Source of the DNA: Lophius americanus
Lineage: Eukaryota; Chordata; Actinopteri; Lophiiformes; Lophiidae
Length of the DNA: 64,000 nt
Assembly (NCBI GenBank): GCA_037951165.1
Contig: JBBDHG010000153.1
Coordinates: 742,501 to 806,500, forward strand
Reading direction: 5' to 3'
Position 1 is the stretch's first letter, and every line of letters begins with the position of its first letter. Below are positions 35,301 through 46,169 of the stretch, one piece after another. The position numbers and the translations under genes were made by a program. The notes beneath the pieces are model-generated. The model did no database searches. It was not told the DNA's origin and worked only from the letters and a program-made list of their open reading frames with translations.

Positions 35301-38300
35301 TTCTGCCTGTATAAAAGCTTTTCCCCAACCTTTCTACAAAGAATCTAGTGTTGATCAGACCTTAGATGGCAGAAAACAAAAATAGCTCTAATTTCATGAG
35401 TCTTTGGAGCTTCGATGGACTAAAATGAGACAATGGTGAAATAAAAGTGAGGATGTTCTTACGTGAGCATGTTTTCTGATCCATGTTCAACATGTATCCC
35501 ACTCGACACTTGCAGATGTAAGAGTCTCCATTGTTGACACAAATGTGCTGACAGTCATGCCCCCGGCCGCATGCATCCCAAGCGGACCCTGAAAAGAACA
35601 AGAGTCATCTGGAGATCATATACAGTATCCTTCTGACAATCCTTTCTTTTGTGGAACAACTCTGATATTCTGGATCACATCACAGACACCATACATGCAT
35701 ACTGAAATAAATCAAGTGCTTACGTGAGCATGTTTTGCTGTCTGCGTTCAACACATATCCCACGCGACACTTGCAGAGGTATGAGTCCTGATTGTTGACA
35801 CAAATGTGCTGGCAATCATGTCCCTGGTCACACACATCCAATCCTGCAAAGCCTGTGAAGAAACACTTCAATACTTGATTCAGCTGAACACCATGACTCA
35901 AAGAATCTCCCAAAAAAACCATCAGACTGATCTCCAGTTCATGATCATCTAAGGCCATGTACTCCAGTCCTCGCCAGTATTCCCAGTCACTTAGGAGTGG
36001 TGACGGGAAGAACATCTCACTGTGGAAAAAGTGGCTTACCACTTTATTTAGTTTGAATAAGTCTGAATTAGATAAATATTTTTTTTGATTCTTGTGTTTT
36101 TCATAGTTTCACTGCAGAAAACAAAAAAAACCTCAGGATACCTGAGTATTGAAGGAAGACAAGTAGAAAGAAAATAAAATAGTTACATTTCCAAATTTGA
36201 AATATATGAATAAATGCTTAAATTTTGCACATGAGTCCAAGTCCAAATTGTATCCATGGAAACGAAGAAAAACCCATACATTATCCCTAAAACCCGTTAA
36301 ACACTTTTTTTTTTTTTGTGGAGCAGGGGGCGGGCCTTAGAGGCCAGCATAAACAGCCAAAAAGCTACCATGCATCAATTAAAAATAAAGACATTTCAAA
36401 ATATTCCATAAAACTGCTTATTTTGGCATTTCATCAAATACATGTAATATTGGAATTTGCACCTAAAAAAATGTAAATTCTTATATTCAAACCTTAAAAA
36501 TTTAATAAAATGAAGGTGCTTACGTGAGCATGTTTTCTGGTCTGGGTTTAATGCATATCCCTCATGACACATGCAAAGGTAAGAATTGCCTTTTTCCATA
36601 CAAATATGTTGACAATCGTGTCCAGAACATGCATCCAAACCTGAGAAAAAGACACCTCCACAGCTAAAATCAACAGTGAGCTTCCACACTTGGGCTGATG
36701 TTTGAAAAAAGAAAGAAAAGGTAACACTCTGTGCTCTTTCTGAATCCAATCAATGATAATATTAAAGATGGCCGTGTTCTTCCACATGACATGTTATGTA
36801 TATACAGCTCCTTAGTTCTTACGCGAGCATGTTTTCTGGTCTGCATTTAACACATATCCCACTCGACACCTGCAGACGAACGAGTCGTCAGTGCTGACAC
36901 AGATATCTTGGCAGTCATGACCCTGGACACATGCATCAGAACCTGCAAAAGAATCATCTGACAGGCTTGATGTGCATCAGTCAAAAATACCGTCGGAAGA
37001 AATGAAGCCTCTGTTGGGTCAATATCGAGAAGCACTTAGAAGCAAACCTGAGACATGGGTTCTTAGTGAGCAAGATTTCTCGTCTGGATTCAAAATATAT
37101 CCCACTCGACAAACGCAGATGTGCGAGTCGTCGCTATTTACACAAATGTGCTGGCAATCATGTCCAAGAGCACATGGATCAGCGCCTGGAAAGACACATG
37201 TCCATTTGTCATGACATTTCAGGACATCATTCAAGAAGAACTTGGACATTTTGGTAAATAATTCCACTTTATGTCTTGGAAGCCATGTTTCTGCAAAGCT
37301 TCTGCTCAACCAACAGGTAAAACCATCTTCTTACGTGAGCATGTTTTCTGGTCTGCGTTCAACACATATCCTTCATGACACACGCAAAGGTGAGAATTGT
37401 CCTTTTTAACACAGACATGCTGGCAGCCATGTCCCTGGGCACATGTATCCGGACCTGCAAAGACACCTCCACAGCTGTCATCCACATCCAACGTAGTGTA
37501 ACATTATCAGCTAATTAACTGTCGGCCTCTTGTGGATCTTAAGACACTTTTCCTCATGACATCAGAAACACTCATGTGACTTTTTCACAGCTTTTGGTAA
37601 CACATCTATTAAAAGGAAAGCAAAGCCTCAACTCTGTTTTTTGTACATAACAACTTTTCCAGTCTCTTTACTTTATGTCCGAGGTTTGAAACTCCAACTT
37701 TTTTGCATCGTGGAATATCTGTAACATTTCAGATTGACATCACAGACACCATATATGCACACTGAAACAAATCAAGTGCTTACGTGAACATGTTTCCTGG
37801 TCTGCGTTCAATGCATATCCCACATGACACATGCAACGGTAAGAATTGCCTTTTTCCACACAAATATGTTGGCAATTGTGTCCAGAACATGCATCCAAAC
37901 CTGAGAAGAGACACCTCCACAGCTAAAATCCACAGTGAACTTCTATGGTTATGCTTAAGTGAACAACAAAATGCTCAGTGTCATTGTCTGAATCGAATCA
38001 AAGATTAAATAAAAGATAGCAGAAGGCTATGTTCCACCACATGTAAAGACATCTCTTTCTGAATCAGGCATGATAGTACAGAAAGTAACTTCCTCCGTGT
38101 GTTCGCATGAAAAGGAAATCTATAGAAAGTGCCTAGGTTCTTACGTTTGCAGGTTTTCCGGTCTGCATTCAACACATATCCTTTTTGACATTCACAGATG
38201 TACGAGTCATCAATGCTGATGCAAACATGCTGACAGTCATGACCCTGAGCACATGCATCAGAACCTGCAGAGAAACATTCACACGAGTCACAGCCCAAAT

Positions 38301-41300
38301 GGAGTTGCAGTTCAGGTGGTGATCTTGTGCTACGTAAGTCCTAATCAATCAGAAAAACATTGAAGAACTGATCAAACGTGTCTAATCTAAACGACTGGAG
38401 CAGCTAACGCGTATTTAACGATTCAGACTAAACATTCGTTGACTTTTATTTTGAAACCCGAGTCACTGCACCCTCACATGTAATAGAAATGTTGCTGGCA
38501 GTCACATTTAAGCAAACCTGAAACGAGACACCTCCACAGCTGACACTGACATCATCAGGACGGATCGACGTAAATTGAAAAAATATATAGACTATGGCCA
38601 ACATATGCTAAAGCCTTTATCTACTTTTAAGGAAGCAAGAATGCATGTTAATCACTAGGGATGCTGAAAAAAAACATTTTTATCATAGGGTAGGAATTCT
38701 TACGTGAACACGTTTTTAAGTCTGCATTTAACTTATATCCTGTTAGACACTTGCAGATGTACGAGTCGCCACTGGTTTCACATATATGCTGGCAATCGTG
38801 TCCACTGGAACATAGATCAGAACCTGAAAAGAAACATGTCCAAATGTAACTGGCTTTTCGTCACATCAGTCATGTAGAGCTTGAACTGTTGGAGGGTCTG
38901 GTTGGCTAATGTTCCTTTTTATTTTTTGTTTCAACACACAGAACTAATTCCTCTTTCAGTTTTAATCAGAAACAGAGCCGGTCCAACGCCTCAGTGAAAT
39001 AATCAGTTGATCAGGGCCGCCTAAGACAACAGCGGAATAATTATTCAGCTATATTTGTATTATATAATTTTGAAAATTCTTCATGATGAGATTTTTATTA
39101 CTGTTTCCTGTTTTATTTTGAAATCATTTCCCATCCCTCGGTTTACACTTCCTGTTTTTTTTGTGATGTAGTTTGCGGCATTACAGCTTACTGAGTATCG
39201 GGCCCTGTCCACTTCCGTAAGCGCCTACATTAGGCAGGCCAGCATCAAATCTGGACCAAGAAGAAAAGGACGAAGGTGGTCTGGTCCGATAAATCCCTTT
39301 TACTTTTACAACATGTGGACATCCGGGTGCATGTGCGTCACCAGAGTGGGAAGAGGGAAGCCAAAGGTACACAGTCTGATACTTATTGCAGTGTTCTGTT
39401 ACCTTGGGTGCTGTGTTCATGTGGATGTTACTTTGGCCTGTCCCGCCTATCTAAACATTGGTGCAGACTAAGAACTGAATGGAAACAGTATACTCTAATT
39501 TGTCTTTCAGCGGGATTATGCTCACTGCAACGCTGGAAAAATGTCTCGGTACCGAGTTCAAGGTGTTTACCTGGCCTCCATATTCCTCAGATCTTAAGGG
39601 GAACCTACATAAATTAAGCCAGTAGTCATAATGTTAAGGCTGATTGGTGTAAAACCCAGTACGGCATCGAGATGTTTTCTGATCCGGTTTCTAGTTTCAT
39701 CCTTTTTTATATCATCTTAAACTGACATGAATAGCGTTGGCAGTCATGTCTGTGATCTCATGTTTCCAAACCTGAAAGAAAAACCTCAGTTAAATCGTAC
39801 AAGTTAAGAACCGAGTTAGAAGGTTCTGTACCTCTATGGGTTCTGTTTTGCACATCAAGTTAGAATAGGCCTCTGGAGTAACATTGAACCCGCTGACTCC
39901 TGCACACAGCTTAATGTGGCTAATCTGTGCGGCTCAGTTTGGGTCTAAAGTACATAAATGAAAGTGGCAGCGAGCAATGAGTCTAATTCAGTCAGTCAGG
40001 CCGTCTGGATAGAGGAATACTTTTGAGCTGACTTATTGAACAACGCGAGTTAGAGTCAAGTCGGTGACTGTGACTCTAAAGGTATTTCCGTGAGAGTTTG
40101 GAGGTGGACGGGCGTGGAGACAAGCTGTAGATGTCAAGAAGAACTAGAACTAGACCTATGTTGTCGTCACAGACAGCAAGTATAAATCCCTGAAAGGTCC
40201 CCAATCCCTTGCGTTGTGCAAGCAATCCCCTGACTGAACTCCTCCAATTAAATGTTAAAGTTATGTCCATAGCATTTTTTGTAAAAAAAAAAAAAAAAAA
40301 GTAGAAGCTCCCCCTAGTGAGGAAAACATGAACTACTAGAGGGTAATATGATGAATCAGAGATAGACCTACTCAAGTTGATTCATTTGTACCAAATCGGG
40401 ACTAAAACGGACAAATAGTTAGGAAATTACATCCAGTGTTTTTTGTGGGAAATAAAAGCTCCCCCTAGTTAGAAAAATATGAAATGATAGAGTCAAGTAA
40501 AAAAGACACGAGATATTTGGCCAATGGTTAAGAAGTTTTACTTGCATAACAATATTTCTGTTAAAAAGCTCCCCCTAGTGAATAAAATGTGTACTATCAG
40601 AGTAAAACACAACGCATAAAAGATAGATCTCCTCCAGTCAATTCATGTGTACTCAATTTGGACTAAATTGGACCGACGATTGAGAGATGATGACCCAAAA
40701 ACTTGTGGAAATAAAGTTAGTCCTCCGACAGGACAAACCATCATAACCAGCAAGATCTTAAGCAAAATCTAATTAAATATGACTTGACCTCTTTTTCAGC
40801 AATAGTTTGGAGGGAGTGAGTCAAATACAAATAAAAAAAATACAGTGGACAAAGACATTAAGTCAAAAGGTAAAGATTCTTACGTGAGCAGGACTTCTTG
40901 TCCGGGTTTAAGACATATCCTGTACGACACTGGCAGTCGTAGGAGTTGTGGTTGCCGACACAAATGTGCTGGCAACTGTGTCCTCGAGCGCACGCGTCCA
41001 AACCTGGAAAGAAACACTCCAGTGTCTGATTAGCTTAATCTTAGTGAAATCAACCATTTCTCTGTTATTTAATGTTAGTGAGATGTGAGTGTAGATTAAT
41101 TCTGACTCCACAGAAGCACATGCAGGTTAGTTTCCTCGATCTCTGTGCTTCAGAAGGGACCTAAAGTGCAGTGAATCTGTTTAGGATCTCGGGTTATTTG
41201 TGAAAGATGAGACGGAATTACACTGGCTTCCTAGTGGAAGTTCCTTAAGTTTTAATTTTCCAGCAGAATTATTAAATATTCCATTCAAGCACAAAATCTA

Positions 41301-44300
41301 CACTCTGTCACAGTCAGTGCTTGTCTTTAGTGTCGCCACTCATGGTCATGGGCAAGAGTTGGGTCTAAGAGAGAAACACAGAGGTTGAACTCCTCAGGCT
41401 CCGAATGTCAATCAAAAGCAGCGCTATTGGAACTGCATGACTGGAAGGCCGCCATAATTGTAGGGAGCATTCACACTTAGTTGGTAGATTAAGTATTTTT
41501 GGTTTTCTTGGTCCGGTCCAAAGCAGAAAGCTCTCACACTGACATTTTTTTAACCAAAAACCAAAAGATGCGATAAACAAGGCAGAAAGATGAGTTTCCA
41601 ACGTGATTGGACGGATGTGTTGTGTGACGGAACTCAACCGAAACAACGCAGTGTGCAGCTAAATGTGCTTGTCGGGCCGAAGGTTTTTATTATTGGCATA
41701 CACAATTCTTTCAGTCTATGATCCGTGCTGTTCATAATTCAGTGAAACACACCGGAGCTTGTTTGGAATTATTTGATCGGCTTATGTTGTGCGCATAAAA
41801 GTTCGGTGTCAGGGTTTGCGCTTTTCACATGACCTGCAGTAACAAAGCAATCGTACAAGAGTTTGGTTTAATGAAAACCAGACTTGCTAAGTGTGAACCA
41901 TCACGGTTTGTGAGAGGTTCAACAGCAGAGAGAAACTTCCACGGTTCAAATTAGCAATTACATGGATAGTTATGATGTCACCGAACATCTGCACGAGCAA
42001 TTCAAACGCATCATTCGGTGTGAATGAGATAGTGAAGGATTATCTGTCTCTGTGTGATGAACTGACGACTCGTCCAGCGTGTGCCCCGCCTCTCGCCTAA
42101 CGTAAGCTGGGCCTGGTTCCAGCCCCCCGCGACTCCGAACAGGATAAGTGGTTGCAAATAATAAATGATGAATTATGAATGTGCAAAATGAGTAGCCATT
42201 GATGTTCTGCCAGAGTGTGCAAAAGCCCAAATTGTGGACATGGACACATCAGCAGGGGCCGACGGCGTAAGGCAAAAGGTTCAGCGCAGAGGGCGATGAG
42301 CAGCGACCCCCCCCCCGGTGAAAAGTAAAGGCAGCATCATGGAAGGTTTCAACCATTTTAAAGTGATAAAGGTGTATGATTTGCTCAGAATTGGCAGATC
42401 AACCACTCAGGTGTGCCTTCTTCTTTAGGTTGGTTAGTATACGGCTAACTGCGTCACCTCATCTCCATCTGCAGGGTAGCCGTTAGTGAACGTTTTGTGT
42501 GAGATTAAAACAAAACAAGTGCAGAAATCACTGTTGTTGTTGAGACCAAAGAAGAAGACCGGTGATTTTAGAATGGAGATTCCCTCTATGGTGCTGCCCA
42601 TATGATCACAGGAGGAATTTAAAGGAAAATATCTGACGTACCGTTGTTTCCTTTATCATCATTTTCAATATTTATTCCTTTAGCATCTTTCTTGCCACCA
42701 AGGCCGAGTCCGTTATCATCAATTCCACCATCTATTGGAATATCTGCACTCCCATTATCATCATCCTTACCACACAAGGTTTCTGTGAATTTGGAAGTGA
42801 GCTTCTCAATGACGCCGTACGTCTCCACATAGACGACATGGTCGTCGTGCGGTTGGCTGGCCATGAGACGGAGGGACGCCATATCGGCTCTGTCTACTCC
42901 GACAGCATAGATCTCAATCCCAGATGCCCGAGCAGCCGCTGATACGTCCTCCACATTATCCTGTGGCCTCCCATCCGTCACTATGATGGCGATTTTAGCA
43001 ATGTTCATGGAGCTAGCTCGTGCGCCCGCCTCCCGCGTGAAAGCGTTCTCCATGGCGGTCTTGATGGCCAATCCCGTCATGGTGCCTGAGGCCAGGGGTT
43101 CAACACGAGCAAGCGCCTGCTTCATGGCTGACTTGTCAAAATACTTCTTCAGGAGAAACTCAATCTTCACAGTGCTGGCGTAATTGACGAGGCCGACACG
43201 GGTGGCATCTGAGCCGATCTCCAAACTGTCCACCATGGCTTGCAGGAACTCCTTGGCCTTCTCAAACTCAGCAGGCCGAACACTGCGGGAGCTGTCGATG
43301 ATGAAGACCAAGTCTATGGGGCGATTTCTGCAGTTGGACCTCGATGCTGTAGAAAAGGATGTATAGATCATTTTTTTCTAATAAGATACGATAAAAGGGA
43401 TTCCTGATTGAAACTGAAATGAATCCTTACCCTTTAATATCAACTTTTTGGTTGAGCACATTTTGAGTCTATATTTCTTCCCGAAAATGTGAAACTGAAT
43501 CTGATTATAATGTGACGCAGTGGCAGCAGGTTTATGAAAAAGAGTAAGGCGCCATGGATGGAGCCCTGGGGGACACCGCAGGTCAAACGGGCCACTGACG
43601 AGGAGGCATTAACCACGGTTATCGAGAAAGTCCTATTTGATAAATGGGATTTTCTTTGGCCTGTTAAAACGTCTGTGGACTTACTAAACAAAATTATGTA
43701 AATGGGAACAACCAAAAAAAGTTTGAAATAGTTGAATAAAAACATGCTTTACCAAAAGGGTCAGCTAGCTTTTTTTTTTACCCAAAGAAACAAAGAAAAA
43801 TTCTCAGACCCGAAGAAATTCTCTGTGACTAATATATTAAATTAATAAATGCACAAAATAAATAGAATATGCAAATGAATCCTTTTTCAAATATCTTTTT
43901 TCTTTTCTCGGTGATACACAACTCTCACAGTATCAAAAGAATGGAAATTTCCTCATAGCCTTACACACACGTCAAACTATAGATGGACCAGTTGTCCACT
44001 TTATTAAGAGGTATTTTCACAAAACTGTACCTGATGCTATTAGTGATAATTACATTTGAGTTCTAGAATTCTAGGAGACCAGATACAAATACTAAGATTA
44101 AAAAAAAAACAAGCAGTTTATAACTCTCTATTATTGTATCTTTTTTCCGGAGCTACGGGTTTTCAAATTGTCCAATAAATTCCTGAGAATCAAACAAGAT
44201 ACATAGTTTTGAAGACTGTGTTGGTTTCTAATCTTTAATAACAAATTATGGATTTTAAATTTGCCATATGCTACCCCACATGGGTCTTTGGTAGTTCAAC

Positions 44301-45859
44301 GAGAGAATGCTTGTTATGGCCAAAGTAAAGTAGTAAGGATACATATACATACCATACATACCGATGCTAAGGTTTGGATTTACAGCACTGGAATTTAGAA
44401 TCACTCTGAATAACTTTGCCAAGGAAGGGAAAACAATAGAATAGGAGTTACTTTGGTTCAAATAGAGCTTAATGCAACTTGGCATTGTAAAGCAATTATA
44501 CATGATACATTCCAGTATCACACATGGGTGAAGGCGAAGGCACCTTTACTAATAAATAATTAACCATTCATGTGGTTTCCTACTTAATAGCAAGTTAATT
44601 TAATACAGCTGCTCCAACAGAGGCCAATGCCTGCACAGCCTTGACTAGTCAACTTCTTCAATGGAAGCGTTGATTTTGAGGAAAAAGTGGACCTATGCTA
44701 GGCTAGCAAGGGTATATCCCAGAAAAGCCCCGGTCCCCTGCGTTGTACATCAATCCATCTGATTGAATTTAAGAGATAAAGCTCCCCTACGGAGTCAAAT
44801 ATGATCTATTCGAGATAAACATGACTAATAAAAAATAGATTACCTAAAGTCGAATCATATGCACCAAATTTGGACTAAATCGAACCAACAGTTTAGAAAT
44901 TGTAGTCAAAAGTCATTTGGAGCTAAAGCTCCCCCTAGTGTCGGAAATATAAAACTAACCTTTCCCAAAATCAATCCAGTTCTTCCGCACACTAAAGTCT
45001 ACAGTAGAATAAAATTTGAGAATGATCTGTATGATGGATTTTGAGTTATCGCGTTCACATGAAGGTCGTCTGCGGCAGCGATGACGATATAACATTTCCA
45101 ACTTTTCGGGGAAATGGTTAAATAAAAATTGAATCTGTTTTTTTTTGTTTTTTTTACAGGTTATTTGCTCAGATGCAGAGTTAGTTATTTAGTTTAAGTT
45201 GGATCTTCAGTGATCATGATTTATTTCTGTATTTCACCAAGCACACATTTTTAACCAAGGTTTATAATTTTACAGGAATGTAAAACTTTTCCACATATTA
45301 AGTCTATAAAAATTACACTTATGTAACATTTCTTAAATTGTGGTATTAAGGAGAAGGAATTAGGATACACCGTTAGTTGTTGTTTTTTACGGAATTTCAA
45401 CAAAAATTTTACAGTGCGTAAATATTTTATACAAATAATAATGTCTGGCTTTGTCACAAAATGACATCAGATGTTTTATTTATTTTTTGCGGATCCACAG
45501 TTGGTGGATGGATATTATCAAGGACCACAGGGAACCCAGAAAGACCCAGACCGACCTGCCGTGTCTCTCCTCCGGCTCTCCCGCGGCTGGTCGCTACTGG
45601 CGCTCCTCTGTGCGTAATTACGCATCTGAAGCTCCTGGAAGGTTTCTGCGCTCAGGTCCTCATCAGATGTTCGCTCGATGGATTGGATCTCCTCATAACG
45701 CTGATGGATCCTCGGTGGGACTTGAGGGGACACTCGTGGGATGAGAGGACGGATTGAGTGAATCTTCCGGCTGGGTGATCCAAACTGTGGGAATGTTCCC
45801 AGAGATCCCGTCACCAGGATTCCAGCTACACAGAGCAGTCCCCAAGTTGTTTGAGCCAT
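32374..45859 (-). CDS. matn3: Matrilin-3-like extracellular matrix protein with eleven EGF-like domains
   Basis: Exons in transcript order: 45556-45859, 42642-43346, EGF exons 40884-41003, 38704-38823, 38145-38264, 37784-37900, 37335-37454, 37066-37185, 36823-36942, 36524-36640, 35724-35843, 35463-35588, 34409-34528, then 33188-33289 and 32374-32426. The sum is 2484 nt, about 827 residues, and all phases close. Exon 1 has a signal peptide (MAQTTWGLLCVAGILVTGSLG) and a proline/arginine-rich stretch. The vWA domain has the MIDAS motif DSSRS, and strings such as VNYASTVKIEF, IVTDGRPQD and AVGVDRADMASL match human MATN3 closely. An Asp/Asn/Gly-rich linker precedes the EGF exons, each phase 1-1 with the core DCQHIC...GYxLNxDxKTCS. 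The C-terminus (DACMCEAQILFQKK...LNRKLDELLDKV) is the trimerising coiled coil with its two inter-chain cysteines. Matrilins bridge collagen and aggrecan networks in cartilage. Synteny with wdr35 supports matn3, and human MATN3 has only four EGF domains. Confidence 0.88.
32427..33187 (-). other. matn3: U12-type AT-AC intron splitting the coiled coil
   Basis: The donor reads C|ATATCCTTTT, an essentially perfect U12 AT-AC 5' splice site. The 3' side has the branch motif TTTCCTTAACC, with the acceptor CTCTGATCAC|TC about 10 nt later. Joining the exons at AT-AC gives LNRK-LDELLDKVNVIDVRRPF and a stop, which matches the human matrilin-3 end (LNTKLDDILEKLKI...). A U2-type junction does not give this. 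An AT-AC intron at this position is a known matrilin family trait. Confidence 0.9.
34894..35040. repeat. Short tandem repeat around 'agaattctgactttactcac'
   Basis: About seven degenerate units of 20-22 bp ('agaattctgactttattctc' and variants) lie in the intron between the last two EGF exons. This is simple tandem DNA rich in EcoRI-like GAATTC sites. Confidence 0.8.
38470..38517 (-). pseudogene. Relict EGF exon of matn3
   Basis: On the minus strand an acceptor (cgtttcag|GTTTG) is followed by codons reading L-L-K-C-D-C-Q-Q-H-F and soon a TGA. This is a decayed start of an EGF module (LDAC...HDCQHIC). The upstream flank carries the same 'acacctccacagct' tag as live exons at 36524, 37335 and 37784. 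The downstream half of the module is missing. Confidence 0.6.
39195..39651 (+). mobile_element. Tc1-like element, 3' two-fifths
   Basis: The plus strand runs from the transposase middle ('ccgtaagcgcctacattaggca', 'gaccaagaagaaaaggacg') through 'cttgggtgctgtgttcatgtggatgttac' and 'ttcaaggtgtttacctggcctcc' to the terminus 'gtcataatgttaaggctgat'. The frame is broken. It lies within the matn3 intron between EGF exons 40884 and 38704, abutting a relict EGF exon. Confidence 0.7.
39656..39771 (-). pseudogene. Second relict EGF exon of matn3
   Basis: The acceptor 'ctttcag|GT' leads into L-E-T-stop-D-H-R-H-D-C-Q-R, the start of an EGF module with an internal TGA. About 100 nt later 'GATCAGAAAACATCTCGATG' retains the DQKTCSR end of the module with a lost donor. 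Exon size and phase would match a live module, so this is a dead copy of the array. Confidence 0.65.
40160..40740. repeat. Unclassified dispersed repeat, copy 2
   Basis: This shares 'cccttgcgttgtgcaagcaatcccc', 'ctgaactcct' and 'agctccccctagtga' blocks with the copies at 2.4 and 44.7 kb. Internally, 'aagctccccctagt' followed by 'aaaatatgaactat' and 'ttggactaaattgga' recurs every 110-130 bp, so the element contains a tandem subunit. It lies in a matn3 intron. Confidence 0.55.
42040..42180. repeat. Dispersed fish repeat
   Basis: The string 'gtgccccgcctctcgcctaa', then 'gctgggcctggttccagccccc', 'gcgactccgaacaggataag' and 'tggttgcaaataataaatgatga' matches a very common fish interspersed repeat. 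It probably derives from the 3' end of a LINE. The family name is not certain. Confidence 0.6.
42642..42775 (-). other. matn3: Acidic Asp/Asn/Gly linker between vWA and EGF array
   Basis: After the last vWA cysteine (TLCG) the exon encodes about 44 residues dominated by D, N, G and K, including KDDDNGSADIPIDGG and GLGLGGKKDAKG. Human MATN3 passes almost directly from vWA to the first EGF. The stretch looks low-complexity and flexible, and may bind calcium; no known domain is seen. Confidence 0.75.
43480..43700 (-). mobile_element. LINE L2/CR1-type reverse-transcriptase fragment
   Basis: The minus strand encodes LTCGVPQGSIHGALLFFINLLPL, shown here only as the motif CGVPQGS followed by LLF..NLLPL. 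It is preceded by QRKSHLSNRTF and NASSS. This is RT block 4 of L2-type LINEs (GVPQGSxLGPLLF). It is a short truncated remnant in the first intron of matn3. Confidence 0.75.
44695..45010. repeat. Unclassified dispersed repeat, copy 3
   Basis: This shares 'cccctgcgttgtacatcaat', 'ctgattgaattt', 'caccaaatttggactaaatc', 'gctccccctagtgtc' and 'aactaacctttcccaaaatc' with copies 1 and 2. It lies in the first intron of matn3. No coding capacity is seen. Confidence 0.55.
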
Positions 45860-45901
45860 GATGCCTGTCCGCCTGTCCGTAGGTGCAGCAGCACACTGGT
45901 G

Positions 45902-45909
45902 TATTTATA
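45902..45909 (-). promoter_or_regulatory. matn3: TATA box of matn3
   Basis: TATAAATA on the minus strand, 43-50 bp upstream of the start codon, predicts a transcription start near 45875 and a leader of only 15-20 nt. A TATA promoter suits a tissue-restricted cartilage gene. Confidence 0.6.
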
Positions 45910-46058
45910 CAGTCTGGTCCACGGCCCGCGGGGCGTGGGGAACTGGAGGCTCCATCCAGACACATTTGGAGGAAGGGGAGGGAAGGAGGGCGCAAGGGAA
46001 GGCTGCACTCAAATAAGTGAGAGCTCTGGGTGTTATTTAATAAATATATTATTATTTT

Positions 46059-46167
<109 letters not shown>

Positions 46168-46169
46168 CT

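Larger units (their letters stand above)
34409..41003 (-). repeat. matn3: Tandem array of eleven live EGF-like exons
   Basis: Eleven phase 1-1 exons, mostly 120 nt, encode six-cysteine EGF modules with the pattern C(x3)HDCQHIC(x5)SYxCxCxxGYxLNxDxKTCS. Two exons (36524-36640 and 37784-37900) share the same one-codon deletion (ACSGHDC/ACSGHNC) and about 90% of their bases. Symmetric phases mean any module can be skipped or duplicated without a frame change. Four units also share an intronic tag (acacctccacagct). Confidence 0.9.

Noticed and set aside
39181..39617. Open frames near 39.2-39.6 kb as genes
   Set aside because: They fall within the Tc1-like transposon fragment and do not preserve the transposase frame.
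34409..41003. matn2 (ten EGF domains) instead of matn3
   Set aside because: Matrilin-2 has a second vWA domain after its EGF array. None is found between the last EGF and the coiled coil, and the neighbour wdr35 marks the matn3 locus.
45451..45757. Two overlapping plus-strand frames opposite matn3 exon 1
   Set aside because: They are antisense to the GC-rich first exon. The minus strand carries the signal peptide, in-frame donor and TATA box.
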